Shown here: one piece after another, positions 6,546 to 12,085 of the stretch
How the letters are laid out: each line of letters starts with the position of its first letter
How positions within the stretch are numbered: position 1 is the first letter of the stretch
Origin: a virus
DNA: 21,203 bases
Virus record (IMG/VR): IMGVR_UViG_3300038418_000527
Coordinates: 1-21,203 of that record
Direction: 5' to 3' (one strand)
The notes under the pieces: model-generated
Told to the model about the DNA's origin: nothing
Databases searched by the model: none
The model's input: the letters and a program-made list of their open reading frames with translations, nothing else
Made by a program: the position numbers and the translations under genes

Positions 6546-7001
6546 TTACTCCAATGACTGGAAATACGCCCGGATGCGCTCGCCGTGGAGCTGCAATTCG
6601 CCGGCCGGGATCTCCTGGGCCTTGAGGAAATCGGTATAATGCCGCATCACCTCCACGCTCATCATGCGGATATCGGCGCCCTGGCGCTCCACCGCCTTGA
6701 TGGCCGCCACCGCCTTGGAGATGCCGTCGAAGGTGGCGTGGTCCAGGACGCCCTTCTGCGCCTGCTCCTCCAGGGTTTTGAGATAGATATCCAGGGAGGC
6801 CCGCATGAGGGCTGCCAGGTCCCGGGGCGACGCCAGATGGGCCCGCCGCTTTTCCTCCCAGCCACCCTTCTTCTTCCAATCATAGAGGGTGTTCTCGCAG
6901 ACCGGGATCCCGCTGGCGATGATCTGCTTGATCGTCAGGTTTTCCTTGATGTAAAGCCTCTCGGCCTCGGGGAAATAGGCCTCTTCCTTCCTACCAGCCA
7001 T
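6546..7001 (-). CDS. DUF1804 family Mu-like small terminase-type protein
   Basis: A 151-aa protein. The N-terminal half holds a terminase small-subunit style HTH (EAERLYIKENLTIKQIIASG, then ENTLYDWKKKGGWEEKR, about residues 12-50). The C-terminal half is helical (ASLDIYLKTLEEQAQKG...). This matches DUF1804, the family of HI1498 in the FluMu prophage, thought to aid DNA packaging. It overlaps the preceding gene by 11 bases. In Mu-like phages the large terminase and portal follow, but here a lipoprotein does. Confidence 0.8.
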   Translation of the reverse strand: MAGRKEEAYFPEAERLYIKENLTIKQIIASGIPVCENTLYDWKKKGGWEEKRRAHLASPRDLAALMRASLDIYLKTLEEQAQKGVLDHATFDGISKAVAAIKAVERQGADIRMMSVEVMRHYTDFLKAQEIPAGELQLHGERIRAYFQSLE

Positions 7002-7254
7002 AGAATCCGGCCTTTTCCAACTCGGCCTTCAGGGGCCGGGCCTCCGCCAGCAGCTCCCGGAGCCCCCGGGCCGCCAGCAGGATCTCCTCATCCTTGATAT
7101 CGTCCAGGTTCCCCGGCAGCAGCATCAGGCTGGCCCGCTGGATGGTGGCCAGTTTGGAGTCGATTTCCGTGAGCAGCTCGCGGTAACGCTCCCTCTTCTT
7201 GGCCAGGGCGCCCTTCTGGGCCAGTTCCAGGATATCCCGGCTATCCATGCTCAT
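6991..7254 (-). CDS. Small helical phage protein
   Basis: An 87-aa protein starting MSMDSRDILELAQKG, chosen because its ATG overlaps the TGA of the upstream gene. It is almost entirely predicted helix with heptad-like charge patterns (AKKRERYRELLTEIDSKLATI; RGLRELLAEARPLKAELEKAG). No family recognised. It lies between the coiled-coil membrane protein and the DUF1804 gene, where Mu has small gp25/26-type proteins, so it is probably a packaging or late accessory protein. Confidence 0.7.
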   Translation of the reverse strand: MSMDSRDILELAQKGALAKKRERYRELLTEIDSKLATIQRASLMLLPGNLDDIKDEEILLAARGLRELLAEARPLKAELEKAGFYGW

Positions 7255-7646
7255 TTCCTCAACAGGGGCCAGCAAAAATAGGCCAGCAGGTGGACGGCCC
7301 CGATGAAGAAGGTGAAACCCCCGGCCCACCAGGACAGCCGCCGCCTGATCTTGCCGATCTCATCATCGAATTTTTCCTTCATGTCCAGGACCGGGCAGCG
7401 GTGGGCCGGGTCCCGGTGCACCGCGCAGGGGCAGTTTTCGATTCGTTGCAAGCGGCCCCCCTGCTTCTTAAGCTCGCTTTCCTGGTGCTTGATCTGAGTC
7501 TCCTGCTCGGCCAATTTCCCCCTGAATTGCAGGTCTATACGGTCCAGGTCGCTCCCCAGCAGGGTGTAAACCCGGTCCAGCAGAAAGGGCAGGTTCTTCT
7601 GCTCGTCGCCGTCCAGGCCCTCGAAGATCGAGGAAGGGCGCCCCAT
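7251..7646 (-). CDS. Coiled-coil protein with C-terminal membrane anchor
   Basis: A 131-aa protein. Residues about 30-70 form a coiled coil (LDRIDLQFRGKLAEQETQIK, then HQESELKKQGGRLQRIE). A Cys cluster follows (CPC at 72-74, HRC near 84), then residues 105-127 form a transmembrane helix (LSWWAGGFTFFIGAVHLLAY). The architecture recalls DUF2730-type Mu proteins and some i-spanins in reverse topology. Start and upstream stop overlap by one base (TGATG). It lies directly after the holin-like gene, so a lysis or membrane role is plausible. Confidence 0.7.
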   Translation of the reverse strand: MGRPSSIFEGLDGDEQKNLPFLLDRVYTLLGSDLDRIDLQFRGKLAEQETQIKHQESELKKQGGRLQRIENCPCAVHRDPAHRCPVLDMKEKFDDEIGKIRRRLSWWAGGFTFFIGAVHLLAYFCWPLLRK

Positions 7647-7834
7647 CAGGGCACCGGGGGCGCCGGGGGCTTGCTGCTGTTGGTCAGCACCAGGCCGCCG
7701 CCCAGGGCGAAGCCGCAGACGGCCATCCAGGTCTGGAGATCAATCGCCTTGAAGATCAGGGCCACGGTGGCCGCGATGGCCACACCGCCCATCACCGTAG
7801 TCTTCAGGTCGCCTTTGATGCCGCTCAGGTCCAT
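7646..7834 (-). CDS. Holin-like two-helix membrane protein
   Basis: A 62-aa protein with two hydrophobic segments (about residues 12-29, TTVMGGVAIAATVALIF, and 33-51, LQTWMAVCGFALGGGLVL) and a Pro-rich tail (KPPAPPVP). Size and topology fit a class II holin, though no motif is diagnostic. A good GGAGG site lies 7 bases before the ATG. It is the first gene after a strong terminator and a candidate promoter region, so it probably heads the late transcript. Confidence 0.65.
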   Translation of the reverse strand: MDLSGIKGDLKTTVMGGVAIAATVALIFKAIDLQTWMAVCGFALGGGLVLTNSSKPPAPPVP

Positions 7835-7842
7835 GTTAGCCT

Positions 7843-7877
7843 CCAGTAATCAGTAAACAGTGATCAGTGATCAGTGT
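7843..7877. repeat. Heptamer array in late leader
   Basis: Units of the CAGTAATCAGTAAACAGTGA type on the plus strand, in opposite orientation to most arrays here. It lies in the 5' leader of the holin-like gene rather than at a 3' end. Confidence 0.8.
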
Positions 7878-7961
7878 AGAGCCGATGATTCCTATTCAAG
7901 CACAAATGCAAGAACTTTGTTGTCCGCTATGACCGCTATGTCCGTTAAAGTGATGTGGGGG
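7878..7961 (-). promoter_or_regulatory. Candidate late promoter/activator region
   Basis: This is the only long gap in the middle-to-late minus-strand run. It contains 9-bp direct repeats, CCGCTATGA (7924-7932) and CCGCTATGT (7933-7941), followed by another CCG, which resemble an activator or repressor site. I see no strong sigma-70 -35/-10 pair, which fits an activator-dependent late promoter as in Mu (established for Mu C). It lies between a terminator and the holin-like gene. Confidence 0.45.
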
Positions 7962-7962
7962 C

Positions 7963-7986
7963 AAAAAAATGGCCCCGAAGGGCCGC
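7963..7986 (-). terminator. Intrinsic terminator with UUCG loop
   Basis: On the minus strand, stem GGCCC / GGGCC with a TTCG tetraloop, followed by A and seven T. It lies about 55 bases after the HTH gene's stop and would end the middle operon before the late promoter. Confidence 0.85.
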
Positions 7987-8044
7987 TGTAGGGGCGCACC
8001 CGCGTGTGCGCCCTCTGGAGGCGGACACATGGGTCCGCCCCTAC
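7987..8044. repeat. Double GTAGGGGCG palindrome supplying a stop codon
   Basis: Two inverted repeats (GGGCGCACCCGCGTGTGCGCCC and GGCGGACACATGGGTCCGCC) lie between TGTAGGGGCG and CGCCCCTACT ends. Read on the minus strand, the TAGGGGCGG edge provides the TAG stop of the HTH gene. Confidence 0.85.
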
Positions 8045-8250
8045 TCGGTGTTGAGGGAATGGAGATAGGCGTCTACATCGGATCGGTAGAACCTTATGCG
8101 GCGCACTCCCAAGGCAATTCCCGATAATTTGCCTTCCCGGAAAAGCCGCCGCACCTGCCGTGGCGAACATTGCAGCATCTTGGCCACCTGATCTGTCCGC
8201 AATAAGCGCTCCTGTTGCCCCGCCGCCGCCACTCCCGGATGCCAGGCCAT
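8041..8250 (-). CDS. Excisionase/MerR-type HTH DNA-binding protein
   Basis: A 69-aa protein. The core LLRTDQVAKMLQCSPRQVRR, then LFREGKLSGIALG and VRRIRFYRSDVDAYL, is the classic HTH_17/excisionase fold with wing. It is the last gene before the middle terminator, the position held by the late activator C in Mu. It could therefore regulate the repeat-bearing region at 7878-7961; that is inference from position. Excision control is less likely for a transposing phage. GGGGGATAAT lies before the ATG. Confidence 0.8.
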   Translation of the reverse strand: MAWHPGVAAAGQQERLLRTDQVAKMLQCSPRQVRRLFREGKLSGIALGVRRIRFYRSDVDAYLHSLNTE

Positions 8251-8251
8251 A

Positions 8252-8692
8252 TTATCCCCCTAAACTTTGAACTTTGAACTTTGAACTTTGAACTATCCAG
8301 ACCCTGGCCCTCTTCACCCCGAATTCCCGACACTCCCGCATCGTATGGCAATGGATATCCACCCGCGGCTTCTGCCACTTGGGGGGCATCAGGTCGTCGA
8401 ACACGAAGCAGCCGACGCCCTCCACCATAATACGGGTCCCGAAGCGATAATCATAAGTCCCCCGGCCGCTCTTGAGGCCCAGGCGCCGGGCCAGGGGCCG
8501 GGACAGCGCCAGGCAGCCGGGATAGACGCGTTTGCCGCTGGTGGTTCGTTGCCCCGCCAGGCAGTAGGCGGTAATGGTGGCTGTAGGGGCGGACCCATGT
8601 GTCCGCCCCGGGTGGGTAGAACCCACCCCTACGGGCGCGCCCAATGCGGCCCCCTGGAGGCTCAGCATGGCGCAGAGCAGCGCCGCCGCCAT
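8252..8692 (-). CDS. Secreted 3D-domain cell-wall protein
   Basis: A 146-aa protein with signal peptide residues 1-19 (MAAALLCAMLSLQGAALGA). The 3D domain spans about residues 40-115: TITAYCLAGQRTTSGKRVYPG, GTRIMVEGVGCFVFDD and a terminal VDIHC, a pattern of 3D/double-psi-barrel domains in lytic transglycosylase-type enzymes. The usual final Asp pair is partly visible (DD 99-100, D112). Residues about 20-37 are encoded by an inserted GTAGGGGCGG palindrome placed right after the leader, and the last residues by an AACTTTG array. Its ATG overlaps the endolysin stop, so the two are coupled and probably act together on peptidoglycan. Confidence 0.75.
   Translation of the reverse strand: MAAALLCAMLSLQGAALGAPVGVGSTHPGRTHGSAPTATITAYCLAGQRTTSGKRVYPGCLALSRPLARRLGLKSGRGTYDYRFGTRIMVEGVGCFVFDDLMPPKWQKPRVDIHCHTMRECREFGVKRARVWIVQSSKFKVQSLGG
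8263..8294. repeat. (AACTTTG)n heptamer array
   Basis: Four full copies plus AACT of the 7-bp unit AACTTTG. It encodes the C-terminal VQSSKFKVQS of the 3D-domain protein and ends 9 bases before its stop. It has the same 7-bp periodicity as the TGATCAC family but an unrelated sequence. Confidence 0.9.
8582..8633. repeat. Palindrome inside the 3D-protein gene
   Basis: Double inverted repeat (GGGGCGGACCCATGTGTCCGCCCC, and GGGTGGGTAGAACCCACCC) with TGTAGGGG and CCCCTACG ends. It is translated as part of VGVGSTHPGRTHGSAPTAT and keeps the reading frame open. Confidence 0.85.
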
Positions 8693-9411
8693 TATAAGGT
8701 GATCTCCAGGGCCGCCAGGGTGGCGGGGCCGCACTCGCCGTCCACCACCAGGCCGCCGTGTCCCCTCTGGAAGGCCGCCACCGCCTCTGCGGTCTCCGGG
8801 CCGTAGATCCAGTCGGTGCGGCCGGTGGGGAAATAGCCCAGGTTCTTCAGGCGGCATTGGATCTTGAAGACCGCTTCCCCTTTGCTGCCCAGGCGGTAAA
8901 CCGCCTGCGCCTGTAGGGGCGACCCGAACAGCGAAGCATAAGGGTCATAATCCTGGGCCGGATACCAGCCGCCGCTGAAAAGGCCCTCCTGGTCCGCCAC
9001 CGTGCACCGCTGCACGTGGTCGTAATCGCGGAAGCTGTGCGACCTCTTGGGAGTGCCCCAGTCGCCGCCCCAGATCAGGCCGTGTTTCTTGCCCAGGCGC
9101 CCCAGGAAGGAAAAGTCGCCGTCCCAGGAGGACTGGCCCTTGACCACCTTGACGATGTCGCAGGCCAGGCCATAGTGGTGCACCCCCACCGTCCGGAGCT
9201 GGGTGGCGCCCCGGTCGAACAGCAGGCTCTGGCGCTCCTGGCTGCGGTAGGTCTCAAAGACCATCAGCTCCAGCCCCGCGGCCAGGGAGTCCGCCAGGAT
9301 GGCCGCCACCGCCGCCCGGGTCACCGGCTCCAGCAGGTTCACGTCCCGGATCGCCGCGGTCGCCATAAACCGCGGGTCCTTCCTGATGACCTCCTCATAA
9401 AAATTTCCCAT
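8692..9411 (-). CDS. Endolysin: peptidase M15 plus peptidoglycan-binding domain
   Basis: A 239-aa protein. The N-terminal domain (about 1-140) matches peptidase M15_4/VanY-like L,D-peptidases: YRSQERQ (55-61), HHYGLACD (H78, D85) and DYDH (H132) give the zinc ligands. Residues about 170-237 form a PG_binding_1 domain (RLGSKGEAVFKIQCRLKNLGYF, AVAAFQRGHG, VDGECGPATLAAL). The order catalytic-then-binding is the usual phage form. The linker (ASLFGSPLQAQAV) contains a half copy of the GTAGGGGCG repeat. Start choice is supported by AAGGAGGAAGGAC before the ATG. It lacks a signal peptide, so it needs the holin. Confidence 0.88.
   Translation of the reverse strand: MGNFYEEVIRKDPRFMATAAIRDVNLLEPVTRAAVAAILADSLAAGLELMVFETYRSQERQSLLFDRGATQLRTVGVHHYGLACDIVKVVKGQSSWDGDFSFLGRLGKKHGLIWGGDWGTPKRSHSFRDYDHVQRCTVADQEGLFSGGWYPAQDYDPYASLFGSPLQAQAVYRLGSKGEAVFKIQCRLKNLGYFPTGRTDWIYGPETAEAVAAFQRGHGGLVVDGECGPATLAALEITL
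8912..8929. repeat. Half copy of GTAGGGGCG repeat in endolysin linker
   Basis: Only one arm (TGTAGGGGCGACCCG) is present, translated within the linker between the two endolysin domains. It is either a degenerate insertion or chance. Confidence 0.45.
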
Positions 9412-9423
9412 GTCCTTCCTCCT

Positions 9424-9457
9424 TATAGGGCGGGAAAGCGAAGCGCATCCCGCCTAT
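9424..9457. repeat. GGCGGGA palindrome supplying a stop codon
   Basis: Inverted repeat TATAGGGCGGGA / TCCCGCCTATA around AAGCGAAGCGCA, the same variant as at 92-121. Read on the minus strand, its TATAGGCGGG edge provides the TAG stop at 9454-9456. It fills the gap to the endolysin ribosome site. Confidence 0.85.
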
Positions 9458-9723
9458 ATCAGCCCCAGGGCCTTGGCCACCGCCCGGGACATGGTTTTGG
9501 CGTCATAAGAGAGAGCCTGCCTGCCTGCCTGAAGGCGTCTTCTGGGACCGCCTCCAGCGCCTCGGCCAATTCCAGCCCCGCTTCCCATTCCTTCAAGTTC
9601 GCCAGACATTCCAGCTCCCGCCCGGAGGGCTGCCCCTTGGTGAATTAAAATATCCTCATCAAAGGAGGCCCGGGCCGGAAAGAACCCGGCAAAAAAATCA
9701 TCCAGGTCAACGCCCTCAAGCAT
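9454..9723 (-). pseudogene. Small phage gene with two apparent frameshifts
   Basis: The open frame starts MLEGVDLDDFFAGFFPARAS and ends SYDAKTMSRAVAKALGLI, both protein-like, but its middle is Gly/Ala/Arg-rich nonsense. In another frame the middle reads FTKGQPSGRELECLANLKEW followed by EAGLELAEALEAVPEDAFRQAG, which is clearly protein-like. The switch in lies at an A/T run near 9645-9652; the switch back lies at four copies of AGGC (about 9515-9531), and a fifth copy would restore the frame to the C-terminus. So the gene is either disrupted, phase-variable at AGGC, or affected by sequence error. It sits between GemA and the endolysin. Function not recognised. Confidence 0.6.
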
Positions 9724-9733
9724 TGGAAGTTCC

Positions 9734-9766
9734 CCTGATCACTGATTACTGGCCACTGGCCACTTT
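9734..9766. repeat. Heptamer array at the GemA 3' end
   Basis: Units TGATCAC, TGATTAC and TGGCCAC. Read on the minus strand it encodes the last residues of GemA (VASGQ) and the TAA stop, then runs to the next start. Confidence 0.85.
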
Positions 9767-10198
9767 CCTCGCCGCCATGGCCTTCAGCCCGTTCAGCACC
9801 TTCTGGGCCTCGGACAGCGAGAGCCATTCCGGCGCGGCCACGTGGAAGCGGCGCCGCAGGAATCGCCGTAGGGCGCCCTCCCGCTCGTGGGGTAGGGCGG
9901 TGCTCAAGACGTCCCAGCGCCGCCGGATCTCGCGGAGCTGCTCCGCATTGGCGCGCCGGAGCCTGCCCCCGGTTTTCGTAGGGGCGGCTTCCAGCCGCCC
10001 ATGGCGGGTAGAACCCGCCCCTACGCATTCCTCCAGGTGCTCGATCACCATCCCCGCCCGGGCGAAACTCAGCTCCGAGCTGCTCTGCACCTTAAAGGCG
10101 CCCAGCATCTCCCGGTAGGCCCCGTCGTCGGCCCCGAAGAGCTGCCGCCGCATCACCTGGATCTTCTTCTGCTGGGGGCGGGATATGGGTTTCATCAC
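9746..10198 (-). CDS. GemA/Mu gp16 family (DUF1018) regulator
   Basis: A 150-aa protein. RPQQKKIQVMRRQLFGADDG, then YREMLGAFK, then the C-terminal ALRRFLRRRF...PEWLSLSEAQKVLNGLK fit the DUF1018/Mu gp16 (GemA) family, which affects host gene expression and replication in Mu. Residues about 59-76 (VGAGSTRHGRLEAAPTKT) are absent from the normal fold and encoded by an inserted GTAGGGGCGG palindrome, in a loop before the second helical half. The ATG overlaps the methyltransferase stop. The C-terminal VASGQ comes from the heptamer array. Confidence 0.85.
   Translation of the reverse strand: MMKPISRPQQKKIQVMRRQLFGADDGAYREMLGAFKVQSSSELSFARAGMVIEHLEECVGAGSTRHGRLEAAPTKTGGRLRRANAEQLREIRRRWDVLSTALPHEREGALRRFLRRRFHVAAPEWLSLSEAQKVLNGLKAMAARKVASGQ
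9978..10024. repeat. Palindrome inserted in gemA
   Basis: Double inverted repeat (GGGGCGGCTTCCAGCCGCCC and GGCGGGTAGAACCCGCC) with GTAGGGG/CCCCTAC ends, embedded in frame in the GemA gene. Confidence 0.88.
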
Positions 10199-10794
10199 TT
10201 GCGTTTCTTCCGAAACACCCAGAAATAACTATGGAATTTCCGGCAATGCACCTGCACCTTGTGCAAGGGGGAGATCATGCGGCCCTTGGCCAATAATATA
10301 AAGAGGTCTTTGGGCACGAACCCCAAGGTCAGGGCCATGGCGTAGATCTCCACGTGGCTGAAGTTATTGACCCCGGATGACACCATGTCCTGGCACTTGA
10401 AGACCAGCCAGCCGCCGGGGCGCAGCACCCGGTGCACTTCGAGCATGGCCAGATAATAAAACCCCAGCAGGTCCTTAAACTGCCCGTCGATTTTCCCAAA
10501 CCGCTCTTTCAGGATGGAATGGGAGCCGCTTTTCAGCAGGAAGGGCGGATCAAAAAAGACATTGGCGAGGCTGTTGTTTCCCAGGGGCAGGCAGCGCACG
10601 TCGGCCTGCATCACTTCCGGCTGCAGCGGCTCTATGTCGAAGCATAAGCGCGGCCGGGGCAGATGATGGTAAAAGCCGCCCCGGCCGTAGGTCACGTCAC
10701 ATTCGGGCGGTCCGGTATGCAGGAAGACGATGTTTTGCAAGATCTCGTCCTGGTTATAAGAAATGGAGCGAATTAGACCCATTTCAGAGCTCAT
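10195..10794 (-). CDS. SAM-dependent (DNA) methyltransferase-like protein
   Basis: A 199-aa protein. FFDPPF (residues 81-85 region) is the DPPF motif of N6-adenine/N4-cytosine methyltransferases. EVHRVLRPGGWLVFKCQDM is the following conserved strand-loop, and CFDIEPLQPEVMQADVRCLP forms part of the SAM-binding half. It is short and has no obvious target-recognition domain, so DNA specificity is uncertain; such proteins occur in Mu-like phages beside gemA and may protect DNA. The start overlaps the sigma-like gene by 11 bases. The basic C-terminus ends RKKRK. Confidence 0.78.
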   Translation of the reverse strand: MSSEMGLIRSISYNQDEILQNIVFLHTGPPECDVTYGRGGFYHHLPRPRLCFDIEPLQPEVMQADVRCLPLGNNSLANVFFDPPFLLKSGSHSILKERFGKIDGQFKDLLGFYYLAMLEVHRVLRPGGWLVFKCQDMVSSGVNNFSHVEIYAMALTLGFVPKDLFILLAKGRMISPLHKVQVHCRKFHSYFWVFRKKRK

Positions 10795-10966
10795 CCCAAA
10801 ACGGCTTCAAAAACCTGGCCCGGCTGGGATGGCGCAGCTTGGCCAGGGCCTTTGCCAAAATCCTTTTGATATATCCCCGGCTAACGCCCATTTCGTCAGC
10901 GATCTCCTGCAGGATGACCTCCTCGCCCTCAGCTTTTGCCTTTACTGGCAACTGATCACTGATCAC
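10784..10966 (-). CDS. Standalone sigma-70 region 4.2-like protein
   Basis: A 60-aa frame. EVILQEIADEMGVSRGYIKR, then ILAKALAKLRHPSRARFLKPFW, matches the RpoD region 4.2 HTH and its C-terminal signature (ALRKLRHPSRS). There is no region 2 or 3. The first codons (GTG ATC AGT GAT CAG TTG) and the next ten residues are pure heptamer-repeat sequence, so the start is uncertain: either GTG inside the array, or the repeat replaced the original 5' end. It overlaps the Gam stop. A region 4.2 module alone could bind -35 elements or the beta flap and alter host polymerase; this role is inference. Confidence 0.65.
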   Translation of the reverse strand: MISDQLPVKAKAEGEEVILQEIADEMGVSRGYIKRILAKALAKLRHPSRARFLKPFWDEL

Positions 10967-10976
10967 TGGCCACTAT
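10931..10976. repeat. Heptamer array shared by gam and sigma-like gene
   Basis: TTTTGCCTTTACT followed by TGGCAAC, TGATCAC, TGATCAC, TGGCCAC units. Read on the minus strand it gives Gam its last residues (VASDQ) and TGA stop, and gives the next gene its GTG start and N-terminus in another frame. Confidence 0.9.
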
Positions 10977-11474
10977 CCTTTCCCGGTTGATCTCATAGAA
11001 GAAGGCGTCCCCGGCCTGTTTGCGGAGGCCCACGGCCGCGAGCTGCGCCAGGTTTTTCTCGCCCAGCTTCTTGACCTCATCCTTGAGGATGGTTTCCTTG
11101 GTCTGGATGCACTGCCGCTGCTCCAGGGCCTTGAGCATGGTGAGCACGCCGGCCAGGGCGGCCTCGCTCCGGGGGAGCATGATCTTGGTGGACCAGCGGA
11201 ATCCCAGCACCCCGAAATTGAGGGCCTTCGATTTCTTGGGGCCGAGATCCGCCTGGCGCGCCTCGCAAAAGGCCTTCAATTCCAGGGCGGCCAGTTTGAT
11301 CTCGACCTGCAGCATCTTTACGTAGCTGGCCGCCTGCTCCTTGGCCTGGGCGATGGTTTCCTGCAGGGAGGCCTCGGCCAGCTCGATGCCCCGCTCCAGG
11401 CTGCCGATTTTGCGCAGCGCCGCGACGGCGCCTTCCCAATCCCGGATGGCGCCCTCAACCCGTTTCCGTGCCAT
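10956..11474 (-). CDS. Gam-family host-nuclease inhibitor
   Basis: A 172-aa protein. It contains a long N-terminal coiled coil, the central KSKALNFGVLGFRWSTKIML motif and a C-terminal domain (LAQLAAVGLRKQAGDAFFYE). These are typical of Mu Gam, which binds DNA ends like Ku and protects linear phage DNA from exonucleases. The ATG giving MARKRVEG was chosen: a TTG two codons upstream is also open but sits too close to the GGAG site. It lies in the middle operon, overlapping the zinc-ribbon gene. The last codons are repeat-derived. Confidence 0.9.
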   Translation of the reverse strand: MARKRVEGAIRDWEGAVAALRKIGSLERGIELAEASLQETIAQAKEQAASYVKMLQVEIKLAALELKAFCEARQADLGPKKSKALNFGVLGFRWSTKIMLPRSEAALAGVLTMLKALEQRQCIQTKETILKDEVKKLGEKNLAQLAAVGLRKQAGDAFFYEINRERIVASDQ

Positions 11475-11628
11475 GTTCAATCTCCTCGAAATAGGGCCGG
11501 AAGACGTCCTCGTCCAGCCGCAGCATCAGGCCGCCGCAGGCGACGCAGAGGGCGGTGGCGTCGTCCACCCCGGCCACCCGCTGATCCCGGCCGCCGCAGT
11601 CCACGCATTGGTAGTCATAGATCGGCAT
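11455..11628 (-). CDS. FmdB-type zinc ribbon protein
   Basis: A 57-aa protein. MPIYDYQCVDCG...LCVACGG has C8/C11 and C28/C31, the classic PxYxYxCxxCG FmdB putative regulatory ribbon. AGGT lies just before the ATG; the frame is open eight codons further upstream but without a ribosome site. The start overlaps the previous gene by 14 bases, and the 3' end overlaps gam. Such ribbons are frequent in phage middle operons and probably bind nucleic acid or polymerase, but the target is unknown. Confidence 0.8.
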   Translation of the reverse strand: MPIYDYQCVDCGGRDQRVAGVDDATALCVACGGLMLRLDEDVFRPYFEEIEHGTETG

Positions 11629-12085
11629 TAATACCTCGCTTTCGCGCCACATGGCGGCGTTGGCAGGCCCGCTTTTGTTCCACCCGTAACAGGCTTTGCG
11701 CCAGCAGGTGCTCGAAGCACAATCCCGATTTGCCCCAGCCCGGCAGCCCGCAGACGCGGCAGTCAGGCCTGATTGCCGGCTGGGGCGTGGGATGCACTCC
11801 TACAATGGCGGGATGCGCTGCGCTTTCCCGCCCTACGGGGCGGTTTGCGGTTGTAGGGGCGGGTTCTACCCGCCCCGGGCGACTGGAAGCCGCCCCTACA
11901 GAAGCAGGCCGGGAGGGGGGAGCCAGGATTGCAGCCCCATTCCGGCAGCCGAGACATTTTGCCCGCACATACAGCGGCCAGCCCAGCTCCTGCCACTCCT
12001 CCGCCTCCTGGTAATTACGCCCGCATTGCCCCGCCGAGAGCTGGATCTCCTTGCCCATGCGGGAGCACTTCACCAGTCCGTTCAT
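11615..12085 (-). CDS. Cys-rich protein split by palindrome insertions
   Basis: A 156-aa protein starting MNGLVKCSRMGKE, after GGAGGAGCAAAGAGC and with ATGA overlap. Residues 7-47 hold four Cys (7, 21, 44, 47) and residues 109-126 hold CRVC...CFEH, two likely zinc sites. Between them, residues about 62-97 (VGAASSRPGRVEPAPTT...SAAHPAIVGVHPT) are encoded by two adjacent GTAGGGGCGG palindromes, adding about 35 residues without breaking the frame. The C-terminus is basic (RVEQKRACQRRHVARKRG). Not recognised; a DNA-binding phage protein is likely. Confidence 0.7.
   Translation of the reverse strand: MNGLVKCSRMGKEIQLSAGQCGRNYQEAEEWQELGWPLYVRAKCLGCRNGAAILAPPSRPASVGAASSRPGRVEPAPTTANRPVGRESAAHPAIVGVHPTPQPAIRPDCRVCGLPGWGKSGLCFEHLLAQSLLRVEQKRACQRRHVARKRGINADL
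11797..11900. repeat. Tandem palindromes inside a Cys-rich gene
   Basis: The first element (11797-11836) is the GGCGGGATGCGC variant; the second (11852-11900) is a double inverted repeat from TGTAGGGGCGGG to CGCCCCTACA. Together about 104 bp lie within the 156-aa gene. Confidence 0.88.

Noticed and set aside
7892-8170. Minus-strand 92-aa frame across the terminator region
   Set aside because: It crosses the terminator hairpin and overlaps the HTH gene in another frame; no ribosome site.
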